Below, one piece after another: positions 40,756 through 55,400 of a DNA stretch of 64,000 nucleotides. Under the pieces are notes generated by a model, which saw nothing but the letters and a program-made list of their open reading frames with translations, was not told where the DNA came from and searched no databases. Both the position numbers and the translations under genes were made by a program. Location of the stretch: positions 43,360,879 through 43,424,878 of the forward strand of contig OX459096.1 in assembly GCA_949775045.1 (NCBI GenBank), given 5' to 3'. The DNA comes from Metridium senile (lineage: Eukaryota > Cnidaria > Anthozoa > Actiniaria > Metridiidae). The first letter of the stretch is position 1; every line of letters begins with the position of its first letter.

Positions 40756-41502
40756 CAGAACACTCGAGCAGTGTTGAGAAGCACTCCGCATAGCATCGTT
40801 CTTCTCTTTACACTTCTAGTGTAATGTTCTGTCAATCCCCGCTTGCTTTATAGCTGCACACAGCACGCGTGCGCGTTTTCTAGTTTTTATTTATAATATA
40901 TCCATGCATATTCACTGAATATATAAGCAATCTCGCGCTCTGATTGGTTCCTCTACAACTAGGCCATCAGCTCATATATACCATGAGTGGAGAAGAAAAC
41001 AAAATGGCGGCGGGTTCGTTTTGCTGTATTGAGTGTAGACAACTGAAATGAAATATTTGCTTTACTAGAAGAAAAAAACACTTTAAAAACACAAAAATGC
41101 AGCAAATGATTTTATGGTAAGAAAATATCATTGATTAATTATATATATTCAGGAATTATTATGACATGGTTTTACACAAAAAGCTACTGCTACGGTAATT
41201 TTTTCCGGTTTAATTTGTTGCCATTTTGTTTAACCTCGTGGGCTATGAGCTCATGTACAACTGGATTTCATGGAATAATTGCTAAATGTATATCTCAGTA
41301 TTGATCATTGTTGTTTGTACTCAATGTTTACTTCACAAGATGTAGTTTCACTATCAGTCGTTTTGACACTAGAAGACGGAGAGGTTGTCGGAACGGACAA
41401 GTTATCTGTCTGCTGAAAAAACGGGACAAGTTTCAAATCTGGTTTTGTTTGTTCATCAGTACAAAGTTTGTTTGTTCATCTTTTTTGTCCCTTTAGAGAG
41501 CG

Positions 41503-41592
41503 TTTTATAATAATAATAATAATAATAAATTATATTTTATTGAGCGCTAATTCCCCATGGTTCAACTGCGCTTTACAAATGTATTATATAAA
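41503..41592 (-). mobile_element. LINE 3' tail on minus strand (duplicated at 45222-45311)
   Basis: Read on the minus strand: GTAAAGCGCAGTTGAACCAT, AATTAGCGCTCAATAAAAT, then ATT repeats. Only the tail is present. Confidence 0.65.
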
Positions 41593-42458
41593 AGTTTTGG
41601 AAACATTAACTTAATTTTTATTGTATTATGTTTAATTGGACTAGCCAATTAAAATTCGACCGAAATTCGGACTAGACAAAAGAGATGGGCTAAATGCGGC
41701 CGCAAGAGGAATAAAGTAGGTGCATGGGTGTTGGTTTCTGGGTAATCAAAATGGCGGCACTTACTCCCAAGGGAAAAATAGCCTGCGTTGCAGGCGGTCT
41801 GCGGTATTCGCTAAGGGAAACAGCAAGTGGTCTAACCATGGTAGTTCTTTTGCATCCAGAAACGTTTATTTCTACTGCATGAGCAAGTTGTCAATCAAAC
41901 ATATGTTTTCGTCTCAAAAATTTGTCTACCGTCTAGTGTAAAAATGGTCAGCGCATCCATTGTCTTCGGCCACTATTATCTTTATATTCAATATTCCTCT
42001 TTAATATATTGCACTCGGCAGTGGCTTTTTTCAAGTATAATATATATAATTGTATTCGACTATCATTTGCCGTACAAAAAATGATTTGTATGTCGGTAAT
42101 ATACGTCTTGGTTGACAGTCAACAGCATGCGATTGATGAATAACGGATTCAATGCTTCCGAACTTCGCCAAATTGACATAAAAGTTATGAAGATACCTTA
42201 GGAAACTTACGGAAAGAACTCGCTTTGATCTATTGTATTGCTTTATCTACAAAAAGGACTAACGGATCGCTGTCTTTTGAAGGGGATGCTGTAGTTATTT
42301 GTCTATTTTAATATGTTATTATATTGAAGTCGAGGCACGGGTCGATTATTAACCAATCAGATTTGTTGTAGTGTTGACACACTGGCTTGCAGATGGTTAG
42401 CTACTGGAATTAATAACTAAACATACTTTTAATGATATGCATTGAAGCTGTTTCGCTC

Positions 42459-45400
42459 ATCCTTTTGTGCAACTAGTGTTCATTCTGCCCGTAGTTAATA
42501 TTAACTATGTTCTTCTGTCAAGTTATATAATGTCTAATTTCAGTTTTGGAGGAATTAAATTAAACTCTTTTGTTGACAATAATTGAAGGAAATCAGTATT
42601 GAATAAAAAGAATCGCAAAAGTAAATAATATTGCAAACCGCTGTATTTACAGTTTTATGGTAAGAAATTAGAAATATGGTATAGTGCTTTATATGGTAAG
42701 ATAAGACTGATTCAATAAGGTCGGTCTCAGTACAGTTCTCATTCTGTCAGAATACATTTTTTTGACAAATATTCCTCCCTCTGTCAACATTTTGTTTTGA
42801 CAATTCTGACAGAGGGCGAACTGGGACCGACTTATTGAATAAGTCTATGGTAACTGAATTATCTATGATTTTTTAAACATAAACCCTTGTTTTACTTGTT
42901 CCTTTTCATTATTCATTGCATTGTGTCTTTCATTTCTTTTTTGTCAAGATGCGAAGAACGACTTTGCAAGCAACATGACGTCACACTTGCATCAGATCCA
43001 AGGATCAGACAAGCTATTTTTGAGCCCAAAATATTCGGGTTTAAATTTACTCTAATCATGGATAATAAATGCTCTAATTAAACCATCTAATTTAATCTGC
43101 TACATAAAAAAGAAAACCGCTTCATTTCATATGCACGTTCATCTATTTATTTGTTTATTGGTCATCATTGACTGATCGATTTGTTAATTAATAAGAAACC
43201 TAGTCGGGTAAAATACCGTATAATTCTTTTAGATTATCTGATTAAGGTTGTCAAACAACGTTTGTCGTAGTTATTTTTTCATTGAGATCGCATTGTTTGA
43301 ATTTACTAGCTTTTTTTTTTTTACTAGAATTTACTCCTTCCATTGATGTACGTAATAAATTATGCATTCATTTACCTATATTCGCTTTTATCACGGGCCG
43401 CCATATTGGTTGAAACAATAGGGTTTGAATCCCTTGGGTTCCCTTGCCCTCACTTTCATGCGTTTCAGAACGTTCCAAACAAAGGTTTTCGCTCTCATGG
43501 GAATAAACATGGCCGTTGTGTGATAAAGGCCCATTGTGTATCAACCAGCGTTTACCATTCATTCCTTTATTCTTTTATTCATTAATTCATTCATGTATTC
43601 ATTCATCCATTTATTCATTTTTCATACGGTCGTTCATCCATTAGTCTTTAAAATATTTGCCTTAGTTAATGATAATTAAAAAAAGGAATGAATATATAAA
43701 TGTTACAGTTCTCTGTCCTGGTTTTTGACATTTAAACCTTTTACCATTTACCTTATTGCATTTGACACTTTGGTCCTATCCTCAAAGTCGTACAATCTCA
43801 AGTCATATGGTCTATGTTCTTTCTCAGTCGCTGCTCCTCTACTTTGGAACTCTCTACCTCCTTCAATTACTGTCATTTCAAGTGTATCTTCGTTCAAGTC
43901 TAAACTCAAAACTCATTTATTTAAATTAGCTTTTTCATTGTAATCATATCCATTTTTGTATTTTTGTATTTTGTATTTTTATTTTAAGCGCTTAGAACAG
44001 ACTTGAATAAGCGCTATATAAGCTATAGACATTATTATTATTATTATTATTGAGTACATACTAAAACCCTTTGAACCATCGTTTTATCTATGAATGGAAA
44101 CACAAGGCTGCATATGTCGGTGCGTAAGATATACGATTGCCAATAATTGAAATTTGTAACACCATAAAATATGATACTTCATTTTACTGACGTTTCGAGC
44201 ATTAGCCCTTAGTCCTTCGCCCTCCGACGGAAGGGCTACATCTCGAAACGTCAGTAAAGGTAAGTGTCATTTTAAACAGTGTTATAAATTTCATTGGCTG
44301 TCCGATTTCATCAAATACTGAACTATTAGAAATCACGCATTCGGATTGGTTGAGCCGCGTGCTTTATGAGAGCACACAACAAGGACGTTGAACATGCATG
44401 TTTAACAATTTGTATTTTATAAAAGAAATAGAAAACTTTCTATCTTTGTTGTGTGCAGTTATAAAGCACTTTGTCAGAACACTCGAGCAGTGTTGAGAAG
44501 CACTCCGCATAGCATCGTTCTTCTCTTTACACTTCTAGTGTAATGTTCTGTCAATCCCCGCTTGCTTTATAGCTGCACACAGCACGCGTGCGCGTTTTCT
44601 AGTTTTTATTTATAATATATCCATGCATATTCACTGAATATATAAGCAATCTCGCGCTCTGATTGGTTCCTCTACAACTAGGCCATCAGCTCATATATAC
44701 CATGAGTGGAGAAGAAAACAAAATGGCGGCGGGTTCGTTTTGCTGTATTGAGTGTAGACAACTGAAATGAAATATTTGCTTTACTAGAAGAAAAAAACAC
44801 TTTAAAAACACAAAAATGCAGCAAATGATTTTATGGTAAGAAAATATCATTGATTAATTATATATATTCAGGAATTATTATGACATGGTTTTACACAAAA
44901 AGCTACTGCTACGGTAATTTTTTCCGGTTTAATTTGTTGCCATTTTGTTTAACCTCGTGGGCTATGAGCTCATGTACAACTGGATTTCATGGAATAATTG
45001 CTAAATGTATATCTCAGTATTGATCATTGTTGTTTGTACTCAATGTTTACTTCACAAGATGTAGTTTCACTATCAGTCGTTTTGACACTAGAAGACGGAG
45101 AGGTTGTCGGAACGGACAAGTTATCTGTCTGCTGAAAAAACGGGACAAGTTTCAAATCTGGTTTTGTTTGTTCATCAGTACAAAGTTTGTTTGTTCATCT
45201 TTTTTGTCCCTTTAGAGAGCGTTTTATAATAATAATAATAATAATAAATTATATTTTATTGAGCGCTAATTCCCCATGGTTCAACTGCGCTTTACAAATG
45301 TATTATATAAAAGTTTTGGAAACATTAACTTAATTTTTATTGTATTATGTTTAATTGGACTAGCCAATTAAAATTCGACCGAAATTCGGACTAGACAAAA

Positions 45401-46177
45401 GAGATGGGCTAAATGCGGCCGCAAGAGGAATAAAGTAGGTGCATGGGTGTTGGTTTCTGGGTAATCAAAATGGCGGCACTTACTCCCAAGGGAAAAATAG
45501 CCTGCGTTGCAGGCGGTCTGCGGTATTCGCTAAGGGAAACAGCAAGTGGTCTAACCATGGTAGTTCTTTTGCATCCAGAAACGTTTATTTCTACTGCATG
45601 AGCAAGTTGTCAATCAAACATATGTTTTCGTCTCAAAAATTTGTCTACCGTCTAGTGTAAAAATGGTCAGCGCATCCATTGTCTTCGGCCACTATTATCT
45701 TTATATTCAATATTCCTCTTTAATATATTGCACTCGGCAGTGGCTTTTTTCAAGTATAATATATATAATTGTATTCGACTATCATTTGCCGTACAAAAAA
45801 TGATTTGTATGTCGGTAATATACGTCTTGGTTGACAGTCAACAGCATGCGATTGATGAATAACGGATTCAATGCTTCCGAACTTCGCCAAATTGACATAA
45901 AAGTTATGAAGATACCTTAGGAAACTTACGGAAAGAACTCGCTTTGATCTATTGTATTGCTTTATCTACAAAAAGGACTAACGGATCGCTGTCTTTTGAA
46001 GGGGATGCTGTAGTTATTTGTCTATTTTAATATGTTATTATATTGAAGTCGAGGCACGGGTCGATTATTAACCAATCAGATTTGTTGTAGTGTTGACACA
46101 CTGGCTTGCAGATGGTTAGCTACTGGAATTAATAACTAAACATACTTTTAATGATATGCATTGAAGCTGTTTCGCTC
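42459..46177 (+). repeat. 3.7-kb tandem duplication, unit 2
   Basis: 3719 bp, apparently identical to unit 1 except for two fewer ATT units in the LINE tail microsatellite near 44040. It ends 197 bases upstream of the polycystin-like start codon. Direct abutment with essentially no junction sequence implies a very recent event or an assembly duplication. Confidence 0.97.
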
Positions 46178-46374
46178 AGTATAGATACAGATTGTGTGTA
46201 AGTCGTCTGTTTGCTCTGCCTGATAGTGGATATTGAACACTGAAGAAACTTGGGGAAAAAACATATCGAATTACTTGGCTAACTTAAAAAGCAGCTTAGT
46301 AAATACTGTGAACCATTTTCCTTAAACTCAAATATGTATTTGTGAAACGAATTAGAAAAAAAGAAAGTTTGACA

Positions 46375-46456
46375 ATGGAGGTACGATGGATTCTATTTTT
46401 ATTCCTCGTTAACAAGATGTGTTATATCATGGCTGTAGCACCTTGTACTTCGGTTG
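46375..46456 (+). CDS. PKD1-like exon 1: start and signal peptide
   Basis: The first ATG (MEVRWILFLFLVNKM then CYIMAVAPCTSV) is a plausible cleavable signal peptide. The donor is G|GTAAGT. Exon 2 begins AT|CCT in the matching phase. It lies directly after the tandem duplication. Confidence 0.8.
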
Positions 46457-49400
46457 GTAAGTAATTGAGCAATCATCTATTATTTAGGAATGAAAAAATA
46501 CAACTTAAACGTACGGAAAATCCTTCCTGAAGACAAAAGCTACAAATCTTCATTATTACTTGAGTAGATTGTTGTAATTTTGATAAGATTTTTCGGTTAA
46601 ATAGAAAATGTACTGCCGGTGTTTTGAGGATCGAGAATTCTAGAGTAATCCTGTCGCAGGTGAAACCCAGATTATCATTATGGTGTTAACGCGCGCAACG
46701 GGAAGATTTTTGAATTTTAAACACTATTTCAGTTTCTTTAATACTTCTCGTTTTCTCCTTTAACTTTTGTTTACCGAGAGTTAGAAGATTTAATTTAAAT
46801 TATTTTGATAATATAAGAAAGAACGCTTATTTCACGACGTTTCGATGTCGCTGACATCATTTTCAAGTGAGGTTTATTCGATAAATTTGAATATTACATC
46901 TTAAATTCTTTTCTCAGTTTTATTGGTCACTGTTTGCCTTACGTGCGCGCGGGAAGACAGTTCTCGCAGTATTCACTCGAAACTCTTCTTGACAGCACAA
47001 AGATAAAGTTCTTCATAGCTTCCTCGCTTCTTCGTTGCGTAAAACACATTCTATATTGTTTAATAAAGTTCCATAAATACAGCGAAAACCAATAAGAAGC
47101 GGTTCATTTGCTGTGAAGATATACAAACTAACTTAATTTCATCGATAGTTTATTGATAATTTTCAAAATCGAATTTAAGAACATTAATGCCCGGATTGAT
47201 AACTAGTAACCAATTGCAACAACAAGTTTTCAGTTCTATTCTAAGCTTTTATCCTCTGATCTGTAATCCTAGTTACGCTTGGTACAGTTAAAACATGTTT
47301 GTATAAGTGTTTCTACACAAGTAAACACACCTTATCCTAAATTACGGCGAAATGAAAGAAGGAAAATATACGATAACTGAGTTAGAACCGAAAATGAAAT
47401 GAAACTGTTGAAAAATAGTGTTTATTCTGTTAAGATTTACTCGTTTTCAACTGAAACGTCGCTTAGTTTAATACTAATATAAAAATATAATTTTGAATCT
47501 GAAATGAATATGTTAAACTCTCTTCCTAAAACTATGCATTAATTTTCTAAATGTTTGAAATATATATATAAAAATAACATTATCAACAACCTTAGCATTG
47601 AACTGATTAAAAATTTAAATTTTGTTAACAAAAATACAGTTTTCTAAATGTTGTTTCAGTTAATATTTTTCTGCGCATGAAATCAGATCTATACACAACT
47701 TCGTGATATACAAGGCGGACGCCATAGAAACCCGCGGCCGAACAACAGCTAATTTTTGTGATAATAACTCAATGATAATTGCTTTGTTTCAGATCCTCTG
47801 TATCTTGGCTGCTTCACGGAACGTTTTAGTGACAAAGAGTTTGTGATTTGTGCTGGCAACTACAATGCCTCGGACGTTTCTCCAGTACTTTGTGTTAATC
47901 TATGTGGGTACCTATCCTACAAGTATTCTGCCCTGCAAAATGGTAACTTTTGCTTGTGTGGGAATAGCTACGGCAAGCATGGCGCTGTGGATACATGCGA
48001 TAAGCCTTGCTCTGGCGATGCAAAAACGTTCTGCGGTGGTGAAGCAGCAAACAATGTTTATAACGCTACACCGTTCGTCGGGAGGTTTAGTATCGATATA
48101 CCTGGTAAGTCGGTAACTCTTTTTGATCGCGTAAATCTGACAATAACGTTTACAAATGGTACCGTTGTTGAGCCGGGAATCTCGGTGGACGATGGACAAG
48201 GCACCGGATTCTCAACGTTTTCCAGCGCAAACACAAAGTATAGCTATCATGCATTAAAATGGGGAATCCAAACAGTCAAAGCAAGGCATTCTGTTGGACA
48301 AGACTACAAGACAGCTAAGGCTCAAGTAAAGATTGCATCACAAGCCAAACATGTAAAGATAGACTGTCCGATATATGTGAAAACAACCGAGAGTTTCAAG
48401 TGTACAGTATTAGTCTACCAAGGAACTGACATGCAAGCAACATGGCGGTTTGCGCAAGGCCCTTCAGGGAATTACTCGTTGCCAGGTACATATACTTCTT
48501 TTAGTTTCATTTGATTTATAAGTTTCAAGTCATTCGCTATATGTTCCGGTGAATTTGTTGTCTATCTTTCAAATTGGCGACGTCTTATTTGACGTTGAAA
48601 TGCTCTATCGAATGTCAAACGATTTCCGAAGTGGATTGACTTAACCAGGTCTCCGTTTGCATGATTGGCTGCGAGGGTAGAATAGAGGTTGGTGTTAACG
48701 AAACTGTTTACAAACTAGAAAATTGTGGTTATTCAGTCTCGTTCGAAATTAAAGACAAATACGATAAATAAAATGTTTGTCTTATGCAGGTAATTTCAAA
48801 ACTTATTAAATTTCTATATTAAACAAACCAAATTACAGGTTTTCCAAAATTGACAAAGTAATCCTTCAATATGCCAAAATGCAAATAAAATTTGTTTTAT
48901 TCGAATAATTTTGTGCTCTTCATAGTCAGTGCATTGTCCTTTTTTTCTCCAAATGAGAGTTTTTTTGTTCGCTGTTCAAGCCACGCAATATGTTTTGTTG
49001 TTATATGTCGTTGCCATAGCAACACACTCTTCTGTTGCCCCAGATCAAGAGAAATGACAATATAAATGTTCTTGAGAATCAAGCGAAATATTGAAACTCA
49101 AAAGCACAGCATAAGTTCAATTCATTAATGCAAGAAGTGTTATATTTATGGAATACATGGAAATGAAAATTAACTCTGAATCTATTTGTTTACAAAAACA
49201 AAGAATGAAATTCAATGTTAACTTAATAAATGAAAAAACAAAATGAAGAATATATAAATAGACTATGCAATAACGAAATACAGGAAAAAATGAGATTATT
49301 TAATACATTTTTGATAACACCACATTGTCGATTTTCAAAGAATATAAAGAATATAAGTGTTTTGTAACAGACTTCGTTAATATAACAAAACTAAAACAGT

Positions 49401-52400
49401 AATCTTTTGTATTCTTGAAAATGTTGTTTATTTGATTTGATTGAAAGTACTGGCAAGTAAAAGATAACAACATTTAATGATGGATGTTTTCTGCCTAAAG
49501 CGGAGATCTAGTACAAACTAAGTTCTGTTTTTATTGTAAACATTACAAGTAAGAAGCCCTAACAGTTATCAGTGCATCAATCATGTGCAAATTGCGTCAG
49601 CTGTTCAATTATCAAAACTGACATCCGCAAGTTATAAGGGTAAAATTATTTTTTCCAACATTAATTCTTCTAACGGCTATTACTAATTAAATGTCACATT
49701 TATTTGACTCCGTTCGCTTTTGTATTTGAAGTAATATCAAGAGAGCAAAAATGTCTTTTACAGTTAGTTTTCCTTCTTATAATTTTTATAAATAGTAATA
49801 TTTATATTTAATATTTTAAAACATGTTCATTTTATGATATGCTTTCAACATTCATTAATAATACAATTGGAAACAAAATGTAAATCTTCTTTTGTGTATT
49901 TCTTTTCCTGCTACTGACAAAGTTCTTTGTATCACTATTGTATTTATTCCTATCACAATATTCTGTACAATTACTGTTTTATTCATATTTAGTATTTATT
50001 GCCGTTGATCGTGATTGTCAATTGTCAATTTTCTTCCTGGAAGATTTTTCTTTCTTCTCACAACCGATATTAGACACCTTGTGCCTTCTCCCTCTTCTGG
50101 AAATAATAAGTCCATAGCTAGAGGAAATTACGGATATAGTTGAAACTATTAAGATAATGGCGTCAGTATTTTTTCAAACGACAATACTTCAAACGAATCT
50201 ATAATTTTAAAGCTTTAATCTCCAAAGTAAATGTTCATTTTTTTGAGAAAAATGGTATACGATATTAAACCTTGAGCCGGTCTTCTTCCAAACTGAGAAA
50301 AAGAAACTGAGTTGTTCGTAAGTCAAGTTAAGGGGAGAAAAATGGAAATAATTTTCCAGGTATTTTGAAGAATCATATGTATTTATTCGTTCATGAATTG
50401 AGGAATAAAAATAACCTAAAAAATGCATGATAAGAAATCATAAAAAAACATTGATTTTAAATAATTATTAACAAAAAAATTAAGAACGAAAATATGGATT
50501 GTTCAAAAAGTATAATTATAATAATTGCAATGGATTTTTCCATAGAAACAGTAACTACCTACTTCACTTACTATATTCTAAGATAAAACAATATTGTCGT
50601 TATTTAATACTAGGCCGTGCATGTAGTTCAACTATTATTTTTTTTATCAGTGGAAAAACCTAGAAACTTTCAGACATTTTTTGAAATAATTGATGAGAGA
50701 GGTGATTCACTAGATGGCTGGTTGGTTTAGTTCAAGTGTTGCCCACGTTTTCAATAAATCATTATGAACGTCATTATAATTATGGACGTCATATTTCTAT
50801 GATTTAGGTATAAACTACTATACAAAGTAATTGCACAAATCAGATAATATAGATAAAAAGGAATAATAATATTAGTAGTATTAGTATTATTATATTAATA
50901 ATATTAATAGAAATATAGTTTGATTTTCGAAGTTCGGTTCTCGCGGCCAAACATAAACATTGATATACATTGAACGATTTTATCACCAAAACATCGTTAT
51001 TTCTATAAGGATACAATTCATCTTCGTTTTCTCGAAATGCCTGAAAGTTCAAGAACCTTTTAGAACTACAGTAAAACCCCGCGTATAAGAACCTAGATTT
51101 TTCCAAGTCAGCCTGAACAGGTTCTTATATAAATGGTGCTTAACTTGAAATCAGGCTATCTAGGTTCTAGTAGCATCACTCACTTCATCATTACAATACC
51201 TTTCTTCCTATTTTATTTACAAACTGGTCAATGCATGCTTTTGCACATGGCTCTCTTTTTACAAAAAAAAAACACAAAAAAAGTGAAAATGTCAGCCTGA
51301 CAGGTTCTTAAATTTTAGGTTCTTCTACGCGGGGTTTTACTGTATAATAATCATGATGCTCTTTACTCTCATATGCATGCTGAGTCTCTCATATTAGGCA
51401 GCCATTTTTCATAAAATGTTAGTTATACTGATTTCAATCTTTGTTTCAAAAGTGTAAAAAATAATTTGTGCAAGCATGACATCCCATTGGTCACGTGACC
51501 ACCTACATAGTCCAGAAAAGCTCAAAATTTCATAGCAAAATGGGATAGATAGAGTCACCAGCTAGATTGATGCAATATATGTTATTAGGTTACTTTTGTA
51601 AATGTTATTCAAACTTGGCCTAGAATGGTTGTCCATCATTGATTGTTTAGGAGATATATGCCTAAAAGGGTCACGTGACCAATCAACATATTCACAAATG
51701 TGCATTTTTCTCTTTACCGTTTAAATGACGTCATTCATTCTGGGCCAGAACATATTTAACAATATGACTTTAATATTTTAAGACATAAAAATAATTGAAA
51801 TTATTGCAATAAATTAACACTGTTTTCAAAGTTCCGTTTTAAACCCTTCCTGGTCACTTGACCAACAAATTGTAATTATTTCCAACTCAAAATGTTAAGG
51901 AGCCTAATAGTCACTTGGGTTCCAAAATATATTTTAGTACATAGAATATTGATGAAGTTATTGCAATTTTAGTATTTCTCACGACTCACTTGAGTCGTTA
52001 CTTCAATATGAAGAAGAGTACCATCTGTCAGTAGAGACCTTTTTGATAATGGCCGCCAACTAATTATCCGGATTATTTAATATTGCCAATGTAAGGAACA
52101 GATAGACATTCATTCAATTTTCAAGAAGCAATAATGTGATCTTGTCAATCAAAACATTTAAGAGTAGCAAAATAAAATCCAAAATTCTAAAAAGAAAACT
52201 TCTGTAGCTGATATTTGCAAAAAAATATTTGCTTTTACCAACGTGACCATGTCCTGCAAAAGACATTGTTACAATAGCAGAAATACAGACATAGTTAGCC
52301 TGCGTGGCGGCTCTTGGGGATTGGGGGAGAGTGGGGGAAAGAGGGGGAGGGGAGGGTACATGGTCATATATGCCTTGGGATTAACCAACAAATACTGAAA

Positions 52401-55400
52401 TATTACTTCATCGGGTTATTGATATAATTCCGTTCCCAGTGTTTTCCTGTTTGATTTCTGTGATAGACAATTTTTACTTATATATTTGTTTTGCAAGTGG
52501 CAGCTACTTTTCTACATTTATATTTAACAAACGTACGGTGCAGTGCATTTGTTATTATTAGTCTGATTTATAATATGGAAAAATAAACCATGCATGCATA
52601 TAGCCAACCTGAAAACGTTTAATTCCTTTGTCATTTGAAATAACATATCGTTTATGGTTTTATTACTTAGGTGATATAATACTGAATACAATAAGATGCA
52701 TTAACACTTGTGAAGGCCACAAGTGTATAAGTATTAGTGTTTTTACACTATTTTTGTCATACCCTTTTTAGATAAAGATCGTCTAGAGATAGCTGACCGA
52801 AAGGAATTATGGAAGCTTATCTTAATTGTGTTTTTATAGTTTATATCGTGCTATAGTTTTATATAAAATATCAAAGCGTTCGTGTTATAAAACCAATTAA
52901 AAAGCACATTAATTCACGCAGTTTTAAAGATCACAATTTCCAGACTTGAGTTTTGGGGCACCCCGCGAGATATGTTTGAAGTAAAGTCGAGTGTGTTTAA
53001 AAAAGAAAGCACTTGAAATGTTGCTGCACTTACACGGAATTGTTTCCAAACTGACTTACACGGCTTAGTGGAGTGTTTTATTCATCTAATAAACATCCTT
53101 GGTATTAACTAATCTAATACTTCTAATAGTAATAGTTTCCTGTCTGCCAGGCTACCGAGGAGTGGGGGGGGGGGGGGGGGGGGGGGGGACTCCTATATTA
53201 AAGATTAAAGTTTGCACAGGAGTCTTAACATTAACATTAAAGGCCCAAGGCTCCTTTTAGGGGCCAATTTCAGAAATTTTGACGAGCATTTCTGCCCCTT
53301 TTGTATGGGGAAGACATCCATTCAAATACTGTAGTGAACTCTTCATCAAACCTCGAGATTTGCATTTCTACATTCTACTTATATATTAATTACCTTTTCG
53401 TTGATATATATATAATTATTTTGACAGATGTGAAAATAAAACCTTTTAAACCAGTTTAGATTCCTTGCATTACACTTACTCTTTTAATTAATCTCCCGCC
53501 GGACGTTTTGACTTCCGACTATGAGAAAACCATTATGAAAATGAAAATTGAGTCATCAGCTTTAGGATATTTTCGCATCTAAATGCATATTATATACTGC
53601 TGTGGGTGTTCTATACAAATACTAACATGTATATAGATATAGAAAAGAACCGTTTGGGGTACTAACACATACAGTGATAAAGGAATAGACATACTTTCTG
53701 ATAATCCTTCCCGCCGTTTCTTTCGATCATTATCATTATGCTTTTTACCTTATTGGTTTTGTCTCTGTTGAATTTATCCTGTTCTTAATTCGCACCGTTG
53801 GACAACGTTTTTATTTATTCAATATTTAATTCTATTTTCACCTTATTATATGGCCTTTTTTGCTCTTCTGTATTTTCTGAATGTCCGTGGTTTCCTGTGT
53901 CAATTTTCTGTTGTATTCTACTTTTCTTTCAGCTTTCTTTTCTTTTTAATTTATTTGTCGCCTTTCTTAGCTTTTCTCGTTTTTATTTATAACTGATGTT
54001 ATTTTGCAATTTAATTTGATATTTTTGTTCCTTTTAGTTTTTTTCACTTTTGCTATCATCTATATTTAAAGCAAGTTTATATATATTTTTTCTAGTTGAA
54101 TTCGTTCTCATTCTTATATATGAACAGCGGTCGTCTATGGCTGTTATATTTATTTATTTATTTAAACATTTATTCATTCATTCATTCATTCACTGGCCAT
54201 TCTTTCATGCATACATTCGGTCGTTCGTTCGTTCGTTTATCCTATATAGTCTCCTTTCCAACTTATCAATTTTCTGGTACTTTCTTGATATAATTCTTCC
54301 CCATGCATTTCATTACTGCCTTGGTTTACGTTGGAACATGGGAAATGTTTCGATTAACCTAAAGGTGAATTAATACTATGATCAGTATTCAGTTTTGTTG
54401 TCATGTTAATGTTAAGTGATGTAAATTCGATATATGATAGTCGTTGCTATAAAGCTCGACTAGCTTTTTAACTACTTTAACTATTACCTGAATTAAAAAT
54501 AGACAATATATATATATTGGTCTGATCAGCGGTTATGAAAGTGTATATATATGATGATGTGACGATCATCATAATACACACCGTCAACTTTACTGACGTT
54601 TCAAGCATCGTCTCATTCAAAACTAAGAATGAATATACGGGGAGGAAAGCGATGAACCAATCAGAACTAAAAGTATAACCCTAACCAAGTTACTTGCGAT
54701 ATACAGCTTTTTCAAAAAACTTAGAATACTGAATAGCGCATACTGAATAGTGCATTGCAAGATCGAAATGCATTCTGGGTCATGTTATAATGTTTAAAGT
54801 AAAATAAATAATAAATTGTTATTTTATTCTTGGTACGTGCATTCCTTTCAAAACAATATACGAGCTAGTCATGGGGAGTAAATATCGCTGTATATTTTTT
54901 ATGTTCAAATTAATGAGACCCACAATGCACTTGGGTCTTGGAATGCACTTTTCAGTATTCAACGTTTTTTGAAATAGCTGTATGTAATAATAATAAAGTT
55001 GTCAGTGGTTGTTGTTGTTATTGTTGTTGTTGTTATTGTTTATTTCATTGTAAAAACCTGTTCGGCCTGTTGCTAAATTACATTTACCTAATCCACCTTT
55101 TTTCTCCTTATTGGTCACTCCGTCTTATTACAAACTGCCACCTAGTTAAACGTTTGTCTAATTTAGTTCCGCCCTGCAGTAGTATAATCATTTCCTTACG
55201 ATTTCATTAACCTTCATTTTTTGAATTTTAATCTTTAGATCCAGTCTACCTCGGTATTGGCCCCCCTATACCTCAATGGACTCTTACAAACTTAGCATCT
55301 CCCGACTCCTCTGGGGTGTTTTTGATACCATCATCTGTGTTTATCAATGATGCTATAGTGCTCGGTTGGGAGGTCTACGGAATAACTGCCGGGATCGTCA

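Larger units (their letters stand above)
38734..42458 (+). repeat. 3.7-kb tandem duplication, unit 1
   Basis: The unit starts ATCCTTTTGTGCAACTAGTG and ends GAAGCTGTTTCGCTC; the next base begins unit 2. It is 3725 bp. All landmarks and every open frame in it recur at +3725 up to about 40320 and at +3719 after it. It contains a TIR element, an M1 copy, a LINE 3' end, hairpin elements and a minus-strand LINE tail, but no supported gene. Confidence 0.97.
48486..55238. other. PKD1-like intron 2 (6.75 kb)
   Basis: Holds the three TIR elements listed separately, a poly-G run at 53164-53188 followed by ACTCCTATATT, a G-rich purine tract (52316-52360), a TTCA/TTCG array (54170-54236) and a TTGTTG run (55007-55042). 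48500-51060 shows no recognised feature. Exon 2 and exon 3 are joined in phase, but an undetected small exon cannot be excluded. Confidence 0.6.
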
